Shown here piece after piece: positions 24,601 through 33,066 of a DNA stretch of 39,649 bases; position 1 is the stretch's first letter, and every line of letters begins with the position of its first letter. Origin of the DNA: Rhodospirillaceae bacterium (GTDB taxonomy: Bacteria > Pseudomonadota > Alphaproteobacteria > GCA-2746255); the NCBI GenBank assembly GCA_002746255.1, contig NVWO01000008.1, positions 47,342 to 86,990 of the forward strand, given 5' to 3'. The notes below the pieces were generated by a model that searched no databases, was not told the origin of the DNA, and was given only the letters and a program-made list of their open reading frames with translations. The position numbers and the translations under genes were made by a program.

Positions 24601-25545
24601 ATGCCGCTTACGCCCGAACAGCTTCAGGAAATCGAGGCCCTGCGCACGAACCAGAAGCCGACCTGTCGTGCGACGGTCCCCATGCTTGAAGAGGTCCTTT
24701 ACCAGGCCATGCCGGTGCTCGATCACGGCTTTGTCCGGGTTGTGGACTATATGGGGGATGATGGCGCCATCGTTCAGGCGGCCCGGGTTTCCTATGGCAA
24801 GGGAACGCAGAAAACCCGCGAAGATCAGGGGCTTATCAATTATTTGATGCGCCACCGGCACACGACGCCGTTCGAAATGTGCGAAATCAAATACCATATA
24901 AAACTGCCGATTTTCGTCGCCCGGCAGTGGATTCGCCATCGTACGGCCAGCGTGAATGAATATTCCGCCCGTTATTCTATTTTAGATCGGGAGTTCTATA
25001 TTCCGGCCCCGGAACAGCTTGGGATGCAGTCTTCGGACAATCGCCAGGGCCGTGGGGATGTTCTGCAGGGCGAGGAGGCGGAACGGGTTCTGCAACTGTT
25101 ACGCGAAGATTCGGACCGCGCCTATCAGCATTATATGGAAATGCTGAACACCGACGAAGAAGGCAAAATTCTTGACCCAAACCGTTCGGGACTGGCGCGC
25201 GAGCTTGCGCGGATGAATCTCTCCTTAAATTTTTACACCCAGTGGTATTGGAAGACCGATTTGCATAATTTGATGCATTTCCTGTCGTTGCGCGCCGACC
25301 CGCATGCGCAGCATGAAATTCAGGTTTATGCGCAAGTGATGCTTGATACGATGAAACGCTGGGTGCCAATGACGCATTCGGCTTTTCTTCAATACCGCAC
25401 GGGTGGTCTCCATCTTTCGGCGGCGGCGCTTCGCGTCGTTCGTCGCATGTTGGCAGGGGAAAGCGTTACTCAGGAAGAAACGGGGTTGGGCGCCCGCGAA
25501 TGGCGCGAGCTGATGGCGACCCTGAAGGACAGCACAGACGGCTAG
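24601..25545 (+). CDS. thyX: Flavin-dependent thymidylate synthase ThyX
   Basis: Makes dTMP from dUMP using FAD, NADPH and methylene-tetrahydrofolate. The 314-residue product has the ThyX signature [13 protein letters not shown] (112-124), the dUMP/FAD segment [22 protein letters not shown], and the later [20 protein letters not shown] and [20 protein letters not shown] 24601 was chosen; an in-frame GTG at 24589 would add four residues. It is divergent from ssrA and convergent with mrp (11 bp apart). No thyA is in this window. Confidence 0.94.
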   Translation: MPLTPEQLQEIEALRTNQKPTCRATVPMLEEVLYQAMPVLDHGFVRVVDYMGDDGAIVQAARVSYGKGTQKTREDQGLINYLMRHRHTTPFEMCEIKYHIKLPIFVARQWIRHRTASVNEYSARYSILDREFYIPAPEQLGMQSSDNRQGRGDVLQGEEAERVLQLLREDSDRAYQHYMEMLNTDEEGKILDPNRSGLARELARMNLSLNFYTQWYWKTDLHNLMHFLSLRADPHAQHEIQVYAQVMLDTMKRWVPMTHSAFLQYRTGGLHLSAAALRVVRRMLAGESVTQEETGLGAREWRELMATLKDSTDG

Positions 25546-25556
25546 CAGGCCGCGTC

Positions 25557-26684
25557 TTAATCCCCGGATTCTGCTTGCTGGGTTTTCAGTTTTTCCCAAA
25601 TACGATCGGCAATTTTTCGATAGGCTTTGGCGTGCGGGCCGTCCGGTTCGGCGATGACGATGGGGTTCCCGTCGTCCGCGTGCTGGCGAATGGCAATGGC
25701 CAGCGGAATTTCACCCAGAAAATCCACGTCAAGGCGATGGGCTTCCGCCTTTGCGCCACCCTGATTGAAAATCGGCGTCTGGTGGCCGCAGTGAGGGCAG
25801 GTGAAATTGCTCATGTTCTCGATGATGCCGAGAACCGGCACGTGAACTTTCCTGAACATATTTAGCCCCTTCCGGGCATCGAGAAGGGCAAGGTCTTGCG
25901 GCGTCGAGACGATCACAGCGCCGGTCAGCGGCGCGTTCTGTGCCAGGGTCAACTGGACGTCGCCCGTACCGGGCGGCAGGTCAAGGACGAGAACGTCAAG
26001 CGTCCCCCAGCGAACGTCGCGAAGGATCTGTTCAATCGCGCGCATGACGATTGGACCCCGCCAGATGACGGGTTCGCCCGCCTCGACCAACAAGCCGATG
26101 GACATGCAGGCGATACCGTGATTTTCGATGGGGAGAAGTGTCTTGCCATCGGGGGAATGGGGCTTGCCGGTCAAGCCCATCATGTGCGGAATGGATGGGC
26201 CGAAGACGTCCGTATCCAGGAGGCCAACGCGCAGGCCGTTCGCCTTGAAGGCAAGCGCCAGATTGACGGCGGTCGTTGATTTGCCGACGCCGCCCTTGCC
26301 GGAGGCCACCGCCAGTAATGCGCCCACGCCAGGCACCGGCGCGATCGCTCGCGCACCCTCCGGTGGTGCGCCCTCCGGTGGTGCACCTTCCGGCGGCTGG
26401 CGGGAAGCTTCGGCGCCTGGGGCTGTTTCGGCGGTAAGCACGACGGTTGTTGAAACGATGCCGGGAAGGGCTTGTACGGCTTTTTCGGCTGCCTTACGGA
26501 TCGGTTCGAGTTTTTGTGCCCGGGACGGCGCGACTTCCATGACGATGACGACGTTGCCGTCCTTGTTGATGACGTTCGTCACCAGGCCGCTTGTGACGAT
26601 GTCTTTGCTGCTTTTTGAGCCGTTTGCCGGATCGAGAATTTCTCGAAGGGCGTTTTGAATGTCCGGATGATCTGCAATTGCCAT
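25557..26684 (-). CDS. mrp: Mrp/ApbC-type P-loop ATPase, iron-sulfur cluster carrier
   Basis: Carries and delivers Fe-S clusters. The 375-residue product has an N-terminal DUF59/MIP18-like domain (1-80), a linker with three PPEGA repeats (97-111), and the ParA/MinD-type ATPase. The deviant Walker A is SGKGGVGKSTTAVNLA (GKGGVGKST 129-137), followed by LLDTDVFGPSIPHMMGL, VLVLDLPPGTGDVQLTL and the cluster-ligand motif TCPHC. The ribosome-binding region is AAGAGAG. It is divergent from hflK across 180 bp. Confidence 0.93.
   Translation of the reverse strand: MAIADHPDIQNALREILDPANGSKSSKDIVTSGLVTNVINKDGNVVIVMEVAPSRAQKLEPIRKAAEKAVQALPGIVSTTVVLTAETAPGAEASRQPPEGAPPEGAPPEGARAIAPVPGVGALLAVASGKGGVGKSTTAVNLALAFKANGLRVGLLDTDVFGPSIPHMMGLTGKPHSPDGKTLLPIENHGIACMSIGLLVEAGEPVIWRGPIVMRAIEQILRDVRWGTLDVLVLDLPPGTGDVQLTLAQNAPLTGAVIVSTPQDLALLDARKGLNMFRKVHVPVLGIIENMSNFTCPHCGHQTPIFNQGGAKAEAHRLDVDFLGEIPLAIAIRQHADDGNPIVIAEPDGPHAKAYRKIADRIWEKLKTQQAESGD
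26352..26396 (-). repeat. Three 15-bp tandem repeats coding PPEGA in mrp
   Basis: Three consecutive 15-bp units encode PPEGA-PPEGA-PPEGA (residues 97-111) in the linker between the DUF59 and ATPase domains of Mrp. The units differ at a few third positions. Copy number may vary between strains. Confidence 0.85.
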
Positions 26685-26864
26685 CTTTTATTTCTCTCTT
26701 TTCTTCCGCCTTGGGCCCTTTGCGGAGGCGGCGTTGCGCTGTTAGGCATTATTATGGAGGCCGTTATTGCGTGGCCACCCAAGCTGTCATATAAGGCTCT
26801 GGAGAGTGCTTGAAAAGGCGGTGCCTTTTAGTGGCGCCTTTTATGAGGGCAAGGAGAGGTTTGC

Positions 26865-27971
26865 ATGTCTTGGTCTAATCAGGGTGGAAATGGCGGTCAG
26901 GGTGGTCCTTGGGGGGGGCGTGGGTCCGGTGGTCCACAACCACCGGATATTGAGGATTTGTTGCGCCAGGGTCAGGACCGGTTCCGGAGCATGTTCCCGG
27001 GCGGCAGCCGCCGGGGCCTTGTTCTTGCCCTGTTTGTCGTGATCGGTATTTGGCTTGCCAGCGGTTTTTATAGGGTTCTTCCGGACGAACAAGGGGTTGT
27101 CCTCCGCTTTGGCGAATGGATTCTGCCGACTAAACCACCCGGCCTTCACTACCACCTGCCTTATCCGGTCGAGCAGGCCATGACGCCGAAGGTTACGCGC
27201 GTCAACCGTATTGAAGTGGGGTTTCGCTCGGCGGTCGATTCCAGAAATTCCGGCATATTGCGGGAAGTGTTTGAAGAAAGCCTGATGCTGACAGGAGACG
27301 AGAACATCGTCAGCGTCAACTTCACGGTCTTCTGGGTTATCAACGATGCTGGAAAGTTTCTCTTCAACATTCGCAATCCCGTTGAAACGGTGAAAGCCGC
27401 CGCCGAAAGCGCCATGCGCGAGATCGTCGGGCAAAAGCCAATTGCGCGTGCCTTTGCTGAAGGACGCCAGCAGATCGAGCAGGAGGCGCATGCGCTTTTG
27501 CAGGGGATTCTGGATTCGTATGAATCAGGCATTCACATTACGCAGGTTCAATTGCAGAAAGTCGATCCTCCTGGGGAGGTGATCGACTCCTTCCGCGATG
27601 TTCAGCGCGCGCGGGCCGATCTTGAGCGAAAACGCAACGAGGCGGAGACGTACCGGAACGACATCATTCCAAGGGCGCGCGGCGCGGCAGAAGCAAAAGT
27701 TCAGGAAGCCGAAGGCTACCGGCAGGAAATCATTGCCCGCGCACAAGGGGATGCAAGCCGTTTCCTTGCAGTTTATGAGGAATATCGGAAGGCGAAAAAA
27801 GTCACCGAACAGCGGCTTTATCTGGAAACGATGGAAGAGATTTTTAGCAACGCCGAAAAAGTTATCATCGATTCGGGCGCATCCGGAGGCCAGGGCGTCG
27901 TTCCTTATCTTCCGCTTCCCGAGGTGCAGAAGCGAATGAAGGGCAATAGCGGGAAGGGGGCGGCGGAATGA
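26865..27971 (+). CDS. hflK: HflK, membrane modulator of FtsH protease
   Basis: HflK and HflC form a membrane complex that surrounds and modulates the FtsH protease. The 368-residue product has a Gly-rich cytoplasmic N-terminus (GGNGGQGGPWGGRGSGG), one transmembrane segment (about 50-68) and an SPFH/prohibitin domain: SGFYRVLPDEQGVVLRFGEW, GLHYHLPYPVEQ, SVNFTVFWVINDAGKFLFNI. A long charged helix rich in Arg/Glu/Ala follows (about 240-320). AGGAG lies before ATG 26865. It overlaps hflC by 4 bp (ATGA). Confidence 0.95.
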   Translation: MSWSNQGGNGGQGGPWGGRGSGGPQPPDIEDLLRQGQDRFRSMFPGGSRRGLVLALFVVIGIWLASGFYRVLPDEQGVVLRFGEWILPTKPPGLHYHLPYPVEQAMTPKVTRVNRIEVGFRSAVDSRNSGILREVFEESLMLTGDENIVSVNFTVFWVINDAGKFLFNIRNPVETVKAAAESAMREIVGQKPIARAFAEGRQQIEQEAHALLQGILDSYESGIHITQVQLQKVDPPGEVIDSFRDVQRARADLERKRNEAETYRNDIIPRARGAAEAKVQEAEGYRQEIIARAQGDASRFLAVYEEYRKAKKVTEQRLYLETMEEIFSNAEKVIIDSGASGGQGVVPYLPLPEVQKRMKGNSGKGAAE

Positions 27972-28849
27972 GTAAAATCACTCTTGCCGTGATGGGCGGC
28001 ATTCTTGTTGCCATCATCGTGGGGCTGAATGCGATCTTTATCGTGCATCAGACACAACAGGCGATCGTCCTGCAGTTTGGTGATCCGAGGCGCGTGATCG
28101 CGGAGCCGGGGCTGAAGTTCAAAATCCCCTTCGTTCAGGATGTGATTTATTATGACAACCGGTTGCTGGATTTTCCGCATTCGGCGGAGGAAGTCATCGC
28201 CGCTGATCAGAAGCGACTGGTCGTCGATAGTTTTGCCCGTTGGCAGATTGTCGATCCGCTTCGGTTTTATGAAACGGTTGGCAATGAACGTGGTGCGCGT
28301 GCCCGGCTAAACTCGTTTATGAGCGCCGGTCTTCGGCGCGTGATCGGTAGTGTGCCATTGGCGGCAGTGCTGACGGAAAAGCGCGCCGATATCCGGAAGA
28401 AAATTCGTTCCGAGGTGGATAAGGAAGCAAAGGATTTAGGTGTTCAGGTGTTCGATGTGCGGATCCGCCGTGCGGATTTGCCGGCGGAAAACAGCCAGGC
28501 AATTTATGCGCGGATGAAAAGCGAGCGCGACCGCGAAGCAAAAGAATTCCGTGCGCAAGGGGCTGAAATTGCTCAGCGTATCCGCGCCCGTGCCGACCGC
28601 GATCGCGTTGTTATTCTTGCCGAATCCAAGAAAAAGGCGCAGATTTTGCGTGGGGAAGGCGATGCCGAATCAATTCGGATTTATGCGGATGCCTTCGGCA
28701 CGGCCCCGGACTTCTATGCCTTTTATCGTTCGCTTCAGGCCTATCGTACATCCATGCAGGGTGATAACACGACGCTCGTGCTTTCGCCGGATGGTGCCTT
28801 CTTCAAGTTTTTTAAAGATATTGGTGGAAGCAAGACGACAGGAAAGTGA
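27968..28849 (+). CDS. hflC: HflC, partner of HflK
   Basis: The 293-residue product begins with a transmembrane signal anchor (about 4-25). The SPFH domain carries HQTQQAIVLQFGDPRRVI, EPGLKFKIPFVQDVIYYDNR and DSFARWQIVDPLRFYETVG. The family hallmarks EVDKEAKDLGVQVFDVRIRR and the SERDREAKEFRAQGAEIAQR helix follow, then a C-terminal FYAFYRSLQAYR segment. Start ATG overlaps the hflK stop as ATGA. The 253-bp gap to the protease gene shows no clear terminator; it contains a short inverted repeat TTTGAA/TTCAAA (29041-29065). Confidence 0.95.
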   Translation: MSKITLAVMGGILVAIIVGLNAIFIVHQTQQAIVLQFGDPRRVIAEPGLKFKIPFVQDVIYYDNRLLDFPHSAEEVIAADQKRLVVDSFARWQIVDPLRFYETVGNERGARARLNSFMSAGLRRVIGSVPLAAVLTEKRADIRKKIRSEVDKEAKDLGVQVFDVRIRRADLPAENSQAIYARMKSERDREAKEFRAQGAEIAQRIRARADRDRVVILAESKKKAQILRGEGDAESIRIYADAFGTAPDFYAFYRSLQAYRTSMQGDNTTLVLSPDGAFFKFFKDIGGSKTTGK

Positions 28850-29102
28850 TGCGGTGCTTCCATAGGTTGGCGCGCCTCTCGCTTTCGTGATCCGCTGTGT
28901 GTGTTCTGCCCTTGATTTTTTCAGGCAAAACCTAAATCCTTTAGAAGCTTAACCCGAAGCCATGCGGAATGGTCTTGTAAAGAAGGCTCTTAGGGGTGCC
29001 TGCAAGGTCGTTTGTTAAGTTTAATTTTCCGGGGAGGGTATTTGAAGGGATCTTTTTCTTTCAAATGTGAACCGAAGACGTAAACGTAGACAGGAAACCC
29101 CT

Positions 29103-30647
29103 ATGACCCAGACAAAACGTCCACTGGTGGCGCAATCCGCGTCAATATCAAAAAAACAATTTTTGCCATTCGCCGCCTGGCCGGCGGTCGTGCTTCTACT
29201 TTTGGCCAGTTTTTTTGTTGCGGTTTCTGCCCACGCCAAGCAGGGGCCAAACGGCTTTTCGAAACTCGTAAAAGAGCTGACGCCGATGGTCGTCAATATT
29301 TCGACGACTCAGATCATCAAGCGTGACAAAGGCCGGCAACAGGAAATGTCGAAATTTCCTCCTGGCTCTCCCTTTGAGGAATTTTTTCGCGAGTTTATGC
29401 CTCGCCAGGGGCAGGGCCAGGGGCAGCGGCAGGGTCAGCCACGTCGCCCGCGCAAGGCAACGTCTTTGGGGTCCGGGTTCATCATCAGCCCGGATGGCTA
29501 CATCGTGACAAACAACCACGTCATTATGGGTGCCGATGAAGTAACGGTGATCTTGCATAACGACGTTAATTTGAAAGCAAAAATTGTCGGCCGTGATCCG
29601 AAAACGGATTTAGCGCTTCTAAAAGTCGAGACGAAGAAGCCACTTCCCGCCGTGCGCTGGGGTGATTCGGATGCGTCCGAGGTTGGCGACTGGATCATCG
29701 CTATCGGTAACCCCTTTGGTTTGGGTGGGACGGTGACCACCGGAATTATTTCGGCGCGCGCCCGTGTTATTCAGGCCGGGCCTTACGATGATTTCATTCA
29801 AACGGACGCGTCGATCAATCGCGGCAATTCCGGTGGCCCGATGTTCAACATGAAGGGCCAGGTTATTGGCATCAACTCGGTCATCCTTTCGCCATCCGGT
29901 GGCAATATTGGCATCGGCTTCGCTATTCCTTCTTCTTTGGCCCAGCCGGTGGTTACGCAGCTGAAGAAATACGGCCATACGCGCCGGGGCTGGCTTGGCA
30001 TTCATATTCAGGAAGTCACCCCGGAAATTGCGGAAAGCCTTGGTATGGGGCGCGCGCGCGGTGCAATGGTGGCAAGCGTCGTCGAGGGCAGCCCGGCGGA
30101 GAAAGCGAAGCTGGAGCCGGGCGACATCATCCTGCGTTTTGGTGATACGGAAATCGGCAAGCCGCGAAAACTTTCCCGCACCGTTGCCGAAACGACCGTC
30201 GGTAAAAAAGTCAGCCTCGAAATCTGGCGGAAAGGCAGAAAGAAGAAGGTAAAAATCGAAATTGGTCTTATGGAAGAAGCCAAAACTGCCGAGACAGGGG
30301 ATGTGCCTTTAGAGGAAGAAAGCACGTCAGAACATGCGACGGTGCTTGGGCTTTCTCTGGCCTCGATCAACGCCGAGACGCGCCGCAAGTTTAATTTGTC
30401 GCGTGACGTCAAAGGTGTGGCAATCGTCGGCGTCGATGAAGACAGCGAGGCGATGGAGAAGGGAATCCGGCCGGGGGATATTGTTGTTCTGGTTGGGCAG
30501 GATCATGAGAGCGTGAGCACGCCGGCGGATATCGTCGCGAAGGTCGAGAAGGCCGAAAAATCCGGTCAGAAATTCTTTCTTCTGCAAATCGCGCGAGGCG
30601 GTGGGCAACTGCTTTTCGTTACGCTTCGAATGGCGAAAGAAGGCTGA
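29103..30647 (+). CDS. Do/DegP-family periplasmic serine protease
   Basis: Envelope quality-control protease of the HtrA family. The 514-residue product has a hydrophobic export segment (about 26-42, ending SAHA). Its trypsin-like domain has the triad His139 (TNNHV), Asp169 (PKTDLALL) and Ser243 (RGNSGGP). Two PDZ domains follow, with a carboxylate loop region near GWLGIHIQ in the first. A Gln/Gly-rich loop (QGQGQGQRQGQPRR) precedes the protease core. ATG 29103 with AGGA upstream is preferred over GTG 29067, which would put a very basic stretch before the signal. It follows hflKC, a common alphaproteobacterial arrangement. degP versus degQ or mucD cannot be decided. Confidence 0.94.
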   Translation: MTQTKRPLVAQSASISKKQFLPFAAWPAVVLLLLASFFVAVSAHAKQGPNGFSKLVKELTPMVVNISTTQIIKRDKGRQQEMSKFPPGSPFEEFFREFMPRQGQGQGQRQGQPRRPRKATSLGSGFIISPDGYIVTNNHVIMGADEVTVILHNDVNLKAKIVGRDPKTDLALLKVETKKPLPAVRWGDSDASEVGDWIIAIGNPFGLGGTVTTGIISARARVIQAGPYDDFIQTDASINRGNSGGPMFNMKGQVIGINSVILSPSGGNIGIGFAIPSSLAQPVVTQLKKYGHTRRGWLGIHIQEVTPEIAESLGMGRARGAMVASVVEGSPAEKAKLEPGDIILRFGDTEIGKPRKLSRTVAETTVGKKVSLEIWRKGRKKKVKIEIGLMEEAKTAETGDVPLEEESTSEHATVLGLSLASINAETRRKFNLSRDVKGVAIVGVDEDSEAMEKGIRPGDIVVLVGQDHESVSTPADIVAKVEKAEKSGQKFFLLQIARGGGQLLFVTLRMAKEG

Positions 30648-30660
30648 TCGTTTTATGATT

Positions 30661-30700
30661 TCCCGGTCGCGAAAGCCATCTGCGACCGGGAGTTTTTTTT
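30661..30700 (+). terminator. Rho-independent terminator after the Do protease gene
   Basis: TCCCGGTCGC (30661-30670) pairs perfectly with GCGACCGGGA (30682-30691) in a 10-bp stem with an 11-base loop, followed by G and a run of eight T (30693-30700). It closes the hflK-hflC-protease unit. Confidence 0.93.
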
Positions 30701-30733
30701 GCTCTTGAAAAATAATCCTGGAGACGGTCTGGC

Positions 30734-31975
30734 ATGTCGCTTGTAACACCTTTTTCTGGTCTTCGGCCTGCGCCGGGCCATGCAGCTGACGTGTTAGCGC
30801 CGCCCTATGACGTTCTAAGCAGTGAGGAAGCACGGCGGCGCGCCGAGGGGCGACCGTGGAGCTTCCTTCATGTTTCGAAAGCGGAAATCGATCTGCCGCC
30901 TGGGACGAGCGTTGCCGCGCCGGAGGTCTATGCGAAGGCGGCGGAAAATTTGAAATCCATGTTGGCAAAAAACATTCTCCGTCGTGATCCGGTGCCTTGT
31001 TACTATATTTATCGCCTGCGAATGGGCACCCATGAACAGACCGGAATCGCCCTTGCCGCGTCCGTCGATGCCTATGATGCGGATCGGATTCGCCGCCATG
31101 AATTTACCCGGCCCAAGAAGGAAAACGACCGGGTGCGTCAGATCGAGGCATTGGACGCCCAGACGGGGCCGGTTCTGCTGGCGCATCGTCCGTCTTTAGA
31201 CGTTGCCACTCTGGTTGCGCGCCTGTCCGCAGGAACGCCGGAAGACAACCTTGTCGCCGATGATGGAATCGCACACAGCATTTGGGTGGTGCGCGACGCT
31301 GCCGACATTGCGGCGATCACGGAAGCCTTTGAAGCAATGCCAACGCTTTACATTGCCGACGGCCATCACCGTTCGGCCGCGGCCTCACGCGTTGCGGCAG
31401 CGAAACGCGCCGACAATCCGGATCATCGCGGTGACGAGCCGTACAACTATTTTCTTGCCGTTGCCTTTCCCTCCGATGCGCTTCAGGTGTTTGATTACAA
31501 TCGGGTTGTCCGGGATTTGAACGGCCTTGAAGCGTCGGCGTTTCTGGCGCGTGTTCAAGGGGCGTTTTCCGTCGAGGAAAGCGTCAAGGCTGTGGCCCCC
31601 GCGCGCCCGGGCGAATACGGCATGTATCTTGATGGGAAATGGTATCGGCTTGTTATTCGGACAGCGCTTGTGCCGGAGGCGGACCCCGTCGCCAGCCTTG
31701 ATGTCAGCCTGCTTGCCGATCACCTGATTGCGCCTATCCTGGGCATCGAGGATCCTCGTCGTGACGACCGGATCGATTTTGTCGGCGGCATTCGCGGATT
31801 GCAGGAACTCTCCCGCCGGGTAGATAGCGGCGAGATGGCCGTTGCCTTTTCGTTGTACCCGACGCGGCTGGACGATCTGATGGCCGTTGCCGATATTGGC
31901 AAGGTGATGCCGCCAAAATCCACCTGGTTTGAGCCGAAACTCGCCGATGGGCTGATCTCGCACATGCTATCTTAA
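30734..31975 (+). CDS. DUF1015 family protein
   Basis: The 413-residue product clearly belongs to DUF1015: PFSGLRPAPGHAADVLAPPY (6-25), RRHEFTRPKKENDR (120-133), and the invariant-looking ADGHHRSAAASR (208-219). DEPYNYFLAVAFP, DYNRVVRDLNGL and a C-terminal RIDFVGGIRGLQEL follow. The conserved polar motifs RHE and DGHHR suggest an enzyme, but no activity can be assigned from the sequence. It begins just after the terminator of the protease unit and precedes miaA by 41 bp, so the two may be co-transcribed. No signal peptide or membrane segment is seen. Confidence 0.85.
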   Translation: MSLVTPFSGLRPAPGHAADVLAPPYDVLSSEEARRRAEGRPWSFLHVSKAEIDLPPGTSVAAPEVYAKAAENLKSMLAKNILRRDPVPCYYIYRLRMGTHEQTGIALAASVDAYDADRIRRHEFTRPKKENDRVRQIEALDAQTGPVLLAHRPSLDVATLVARLSAGTPEDNLVADDGIAHSIWVVRDAADIAAITEAFEAMPTLYIADGHHRSAAASRVAAAKRADNPDHRGDEPYNYFLAVAFPSDALQVFDYNRVVRDLNGLEASAFLARVQGAFSVEESVKAVAPARPGEYGMYLDGKWYRLVIRTALVPEADPVASLDVSLLADHLIAPILGIEDPRRDDRIDFVGGIRGLQELSRRVDSGEMAVAFSLYPTRLDDLMAVADIGKVMPPKSTWFEPKLADGLISHMLS

Positions 31976-32016
31976 TTCCGGCAGCGGGTTTTCTTCACCA
32001 GGGCGGATAGAATGCC

Positions 32017-32949
32017 ATGACAGAACGCGTTCTCGCTATCTGTGGGCCGACTGCCAGCGGAAAATCCAGGCTTGCCCTTGCTGCTGCCGAAGCCTTCGAT
32101 GGTATTGTTATCAACGCGGACAGCATGCAGCTTTACCGCGAACTTCGTATTTTGACGGCGCGGCCAAACGAGTCGGAACTTGCCCGTGCGCCGCATCGCC
32201 TCTACGGCGTTTTGCCAGCGACGACGCCTGCTTCCGCAGCGATGTGGCGGGAAATGGCGCTGGACGCGATCCGCGCTGCGACTGCGGCGGGAAAACTTCC
32301 CATCCTCGTTGGCGGCACCGGGCTTTATCTTCGCGCCCTTGCTTTCGGTCTGGCACCAGTGCCAGAGATCCCGCCCGAGATACGGGCGGATGCGGCGCGT
32401 CAGTTTCAGGCCCTTGGTAACGAAGGTTTTCACGCCATGCTTCAAAAGCGTGACCCTGAAATGGCGGCGCGCCTCCATCCTGGCGATCGTCAGCGGCTGC
32501 TGCGCGCCTGGGAGGTGGTTGCGGCGACCGGGCGCTCGCTGGCGGACTGGCAGAGGGATGCCAGCGGGGACGTGACCGTTACGCTTGTGCCTATTCTTCT
32601 CGCGCCGCCGCGCCCGGCCCTCTATGAGGCCTGCGACCGGCGTTTTCTTCAAATGATCGCAATGGGAGCCCTGGATGAGGTGGCTTCCCTGGCGGGGCTT
32701 GATCCGGCGCTGCCCCTTTGCAAGGCCGTCGGCGTGCCTGAATTGCTGCGCCATCTGGGTGGGGAAATTTCCCTTGAAGCGGCCATTTCTCTGGCCCAGC
32801 AGGCGACACGGCGCTACGCAAAGCGTCAGCTCACCTGGTTCCGCAACCAGATGGCGGATGGTTTCTGGGTGAATGAGCAATATTCAGAAAGTTTAGAGCA
32901 AAAAATCTTTTCATTTATTCGTCAGTTTCGATTGACCATAGCTGGCTGA
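32017..32949 (+). CDS. miaA: tRNA dimethylallyltransferase MiaA
   Basis: Transfers a dimethylallyl group to A37 of tRNAs reading UNN codons. The 310 residues show the P-loop GPTASGKS (10-17), the substrate motif INADSMQLYREL, the RLYGVLP region, LVGGTGLYLRAL, GDRQRLLRAWEV and a C-terminal QATRRYAKRQLTWFRNQ, all diagnostic. ATG 32017 follows a GCCAGGG... region with a weak ribosome-binding site. It is followed after 117 bp by ilvI; that gap contains a small hairpin GGCGA/TCGCC (33023-33039) but no clear attenuator. Confidence 0.95.
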   Translation: MTERVLAICGPTASGKSRLALAAAEAFDGIVINADSMQLYRELRILTARPNESELARAPHRLYGVLPATTPASAAMWREMALDAIRAATAAGKLPILVGGTGLYLRALAFGLAPVPEIPPEIRADAARQFQALGNEGFHAMLQKRDPEMAARLHPGDRQRLLRAWEVVAATGRSLADWQRDASGDVTVTLVPILLAPPRPALYEACDRRFLQMIAMGALDEVASLAGLDPALPLCKAVGVPELLRHLGGEISLEAAISLAQQATRRYAKRQLTWFRNQMADGFWVNEQYSESLEQKIFSFIRQFRLTIAG

Positions 32950-33066
32950 CCGACTAGGTTTGGCCGTTTGCTGGGGGAATTCGGGGGATTCCGGTCTTTT
33001 CTCCTATGGCATCTGGGCTGATGGCGACCCGGGATCGCCGATGCGGCTCGAATAAGGACGCAGGAA

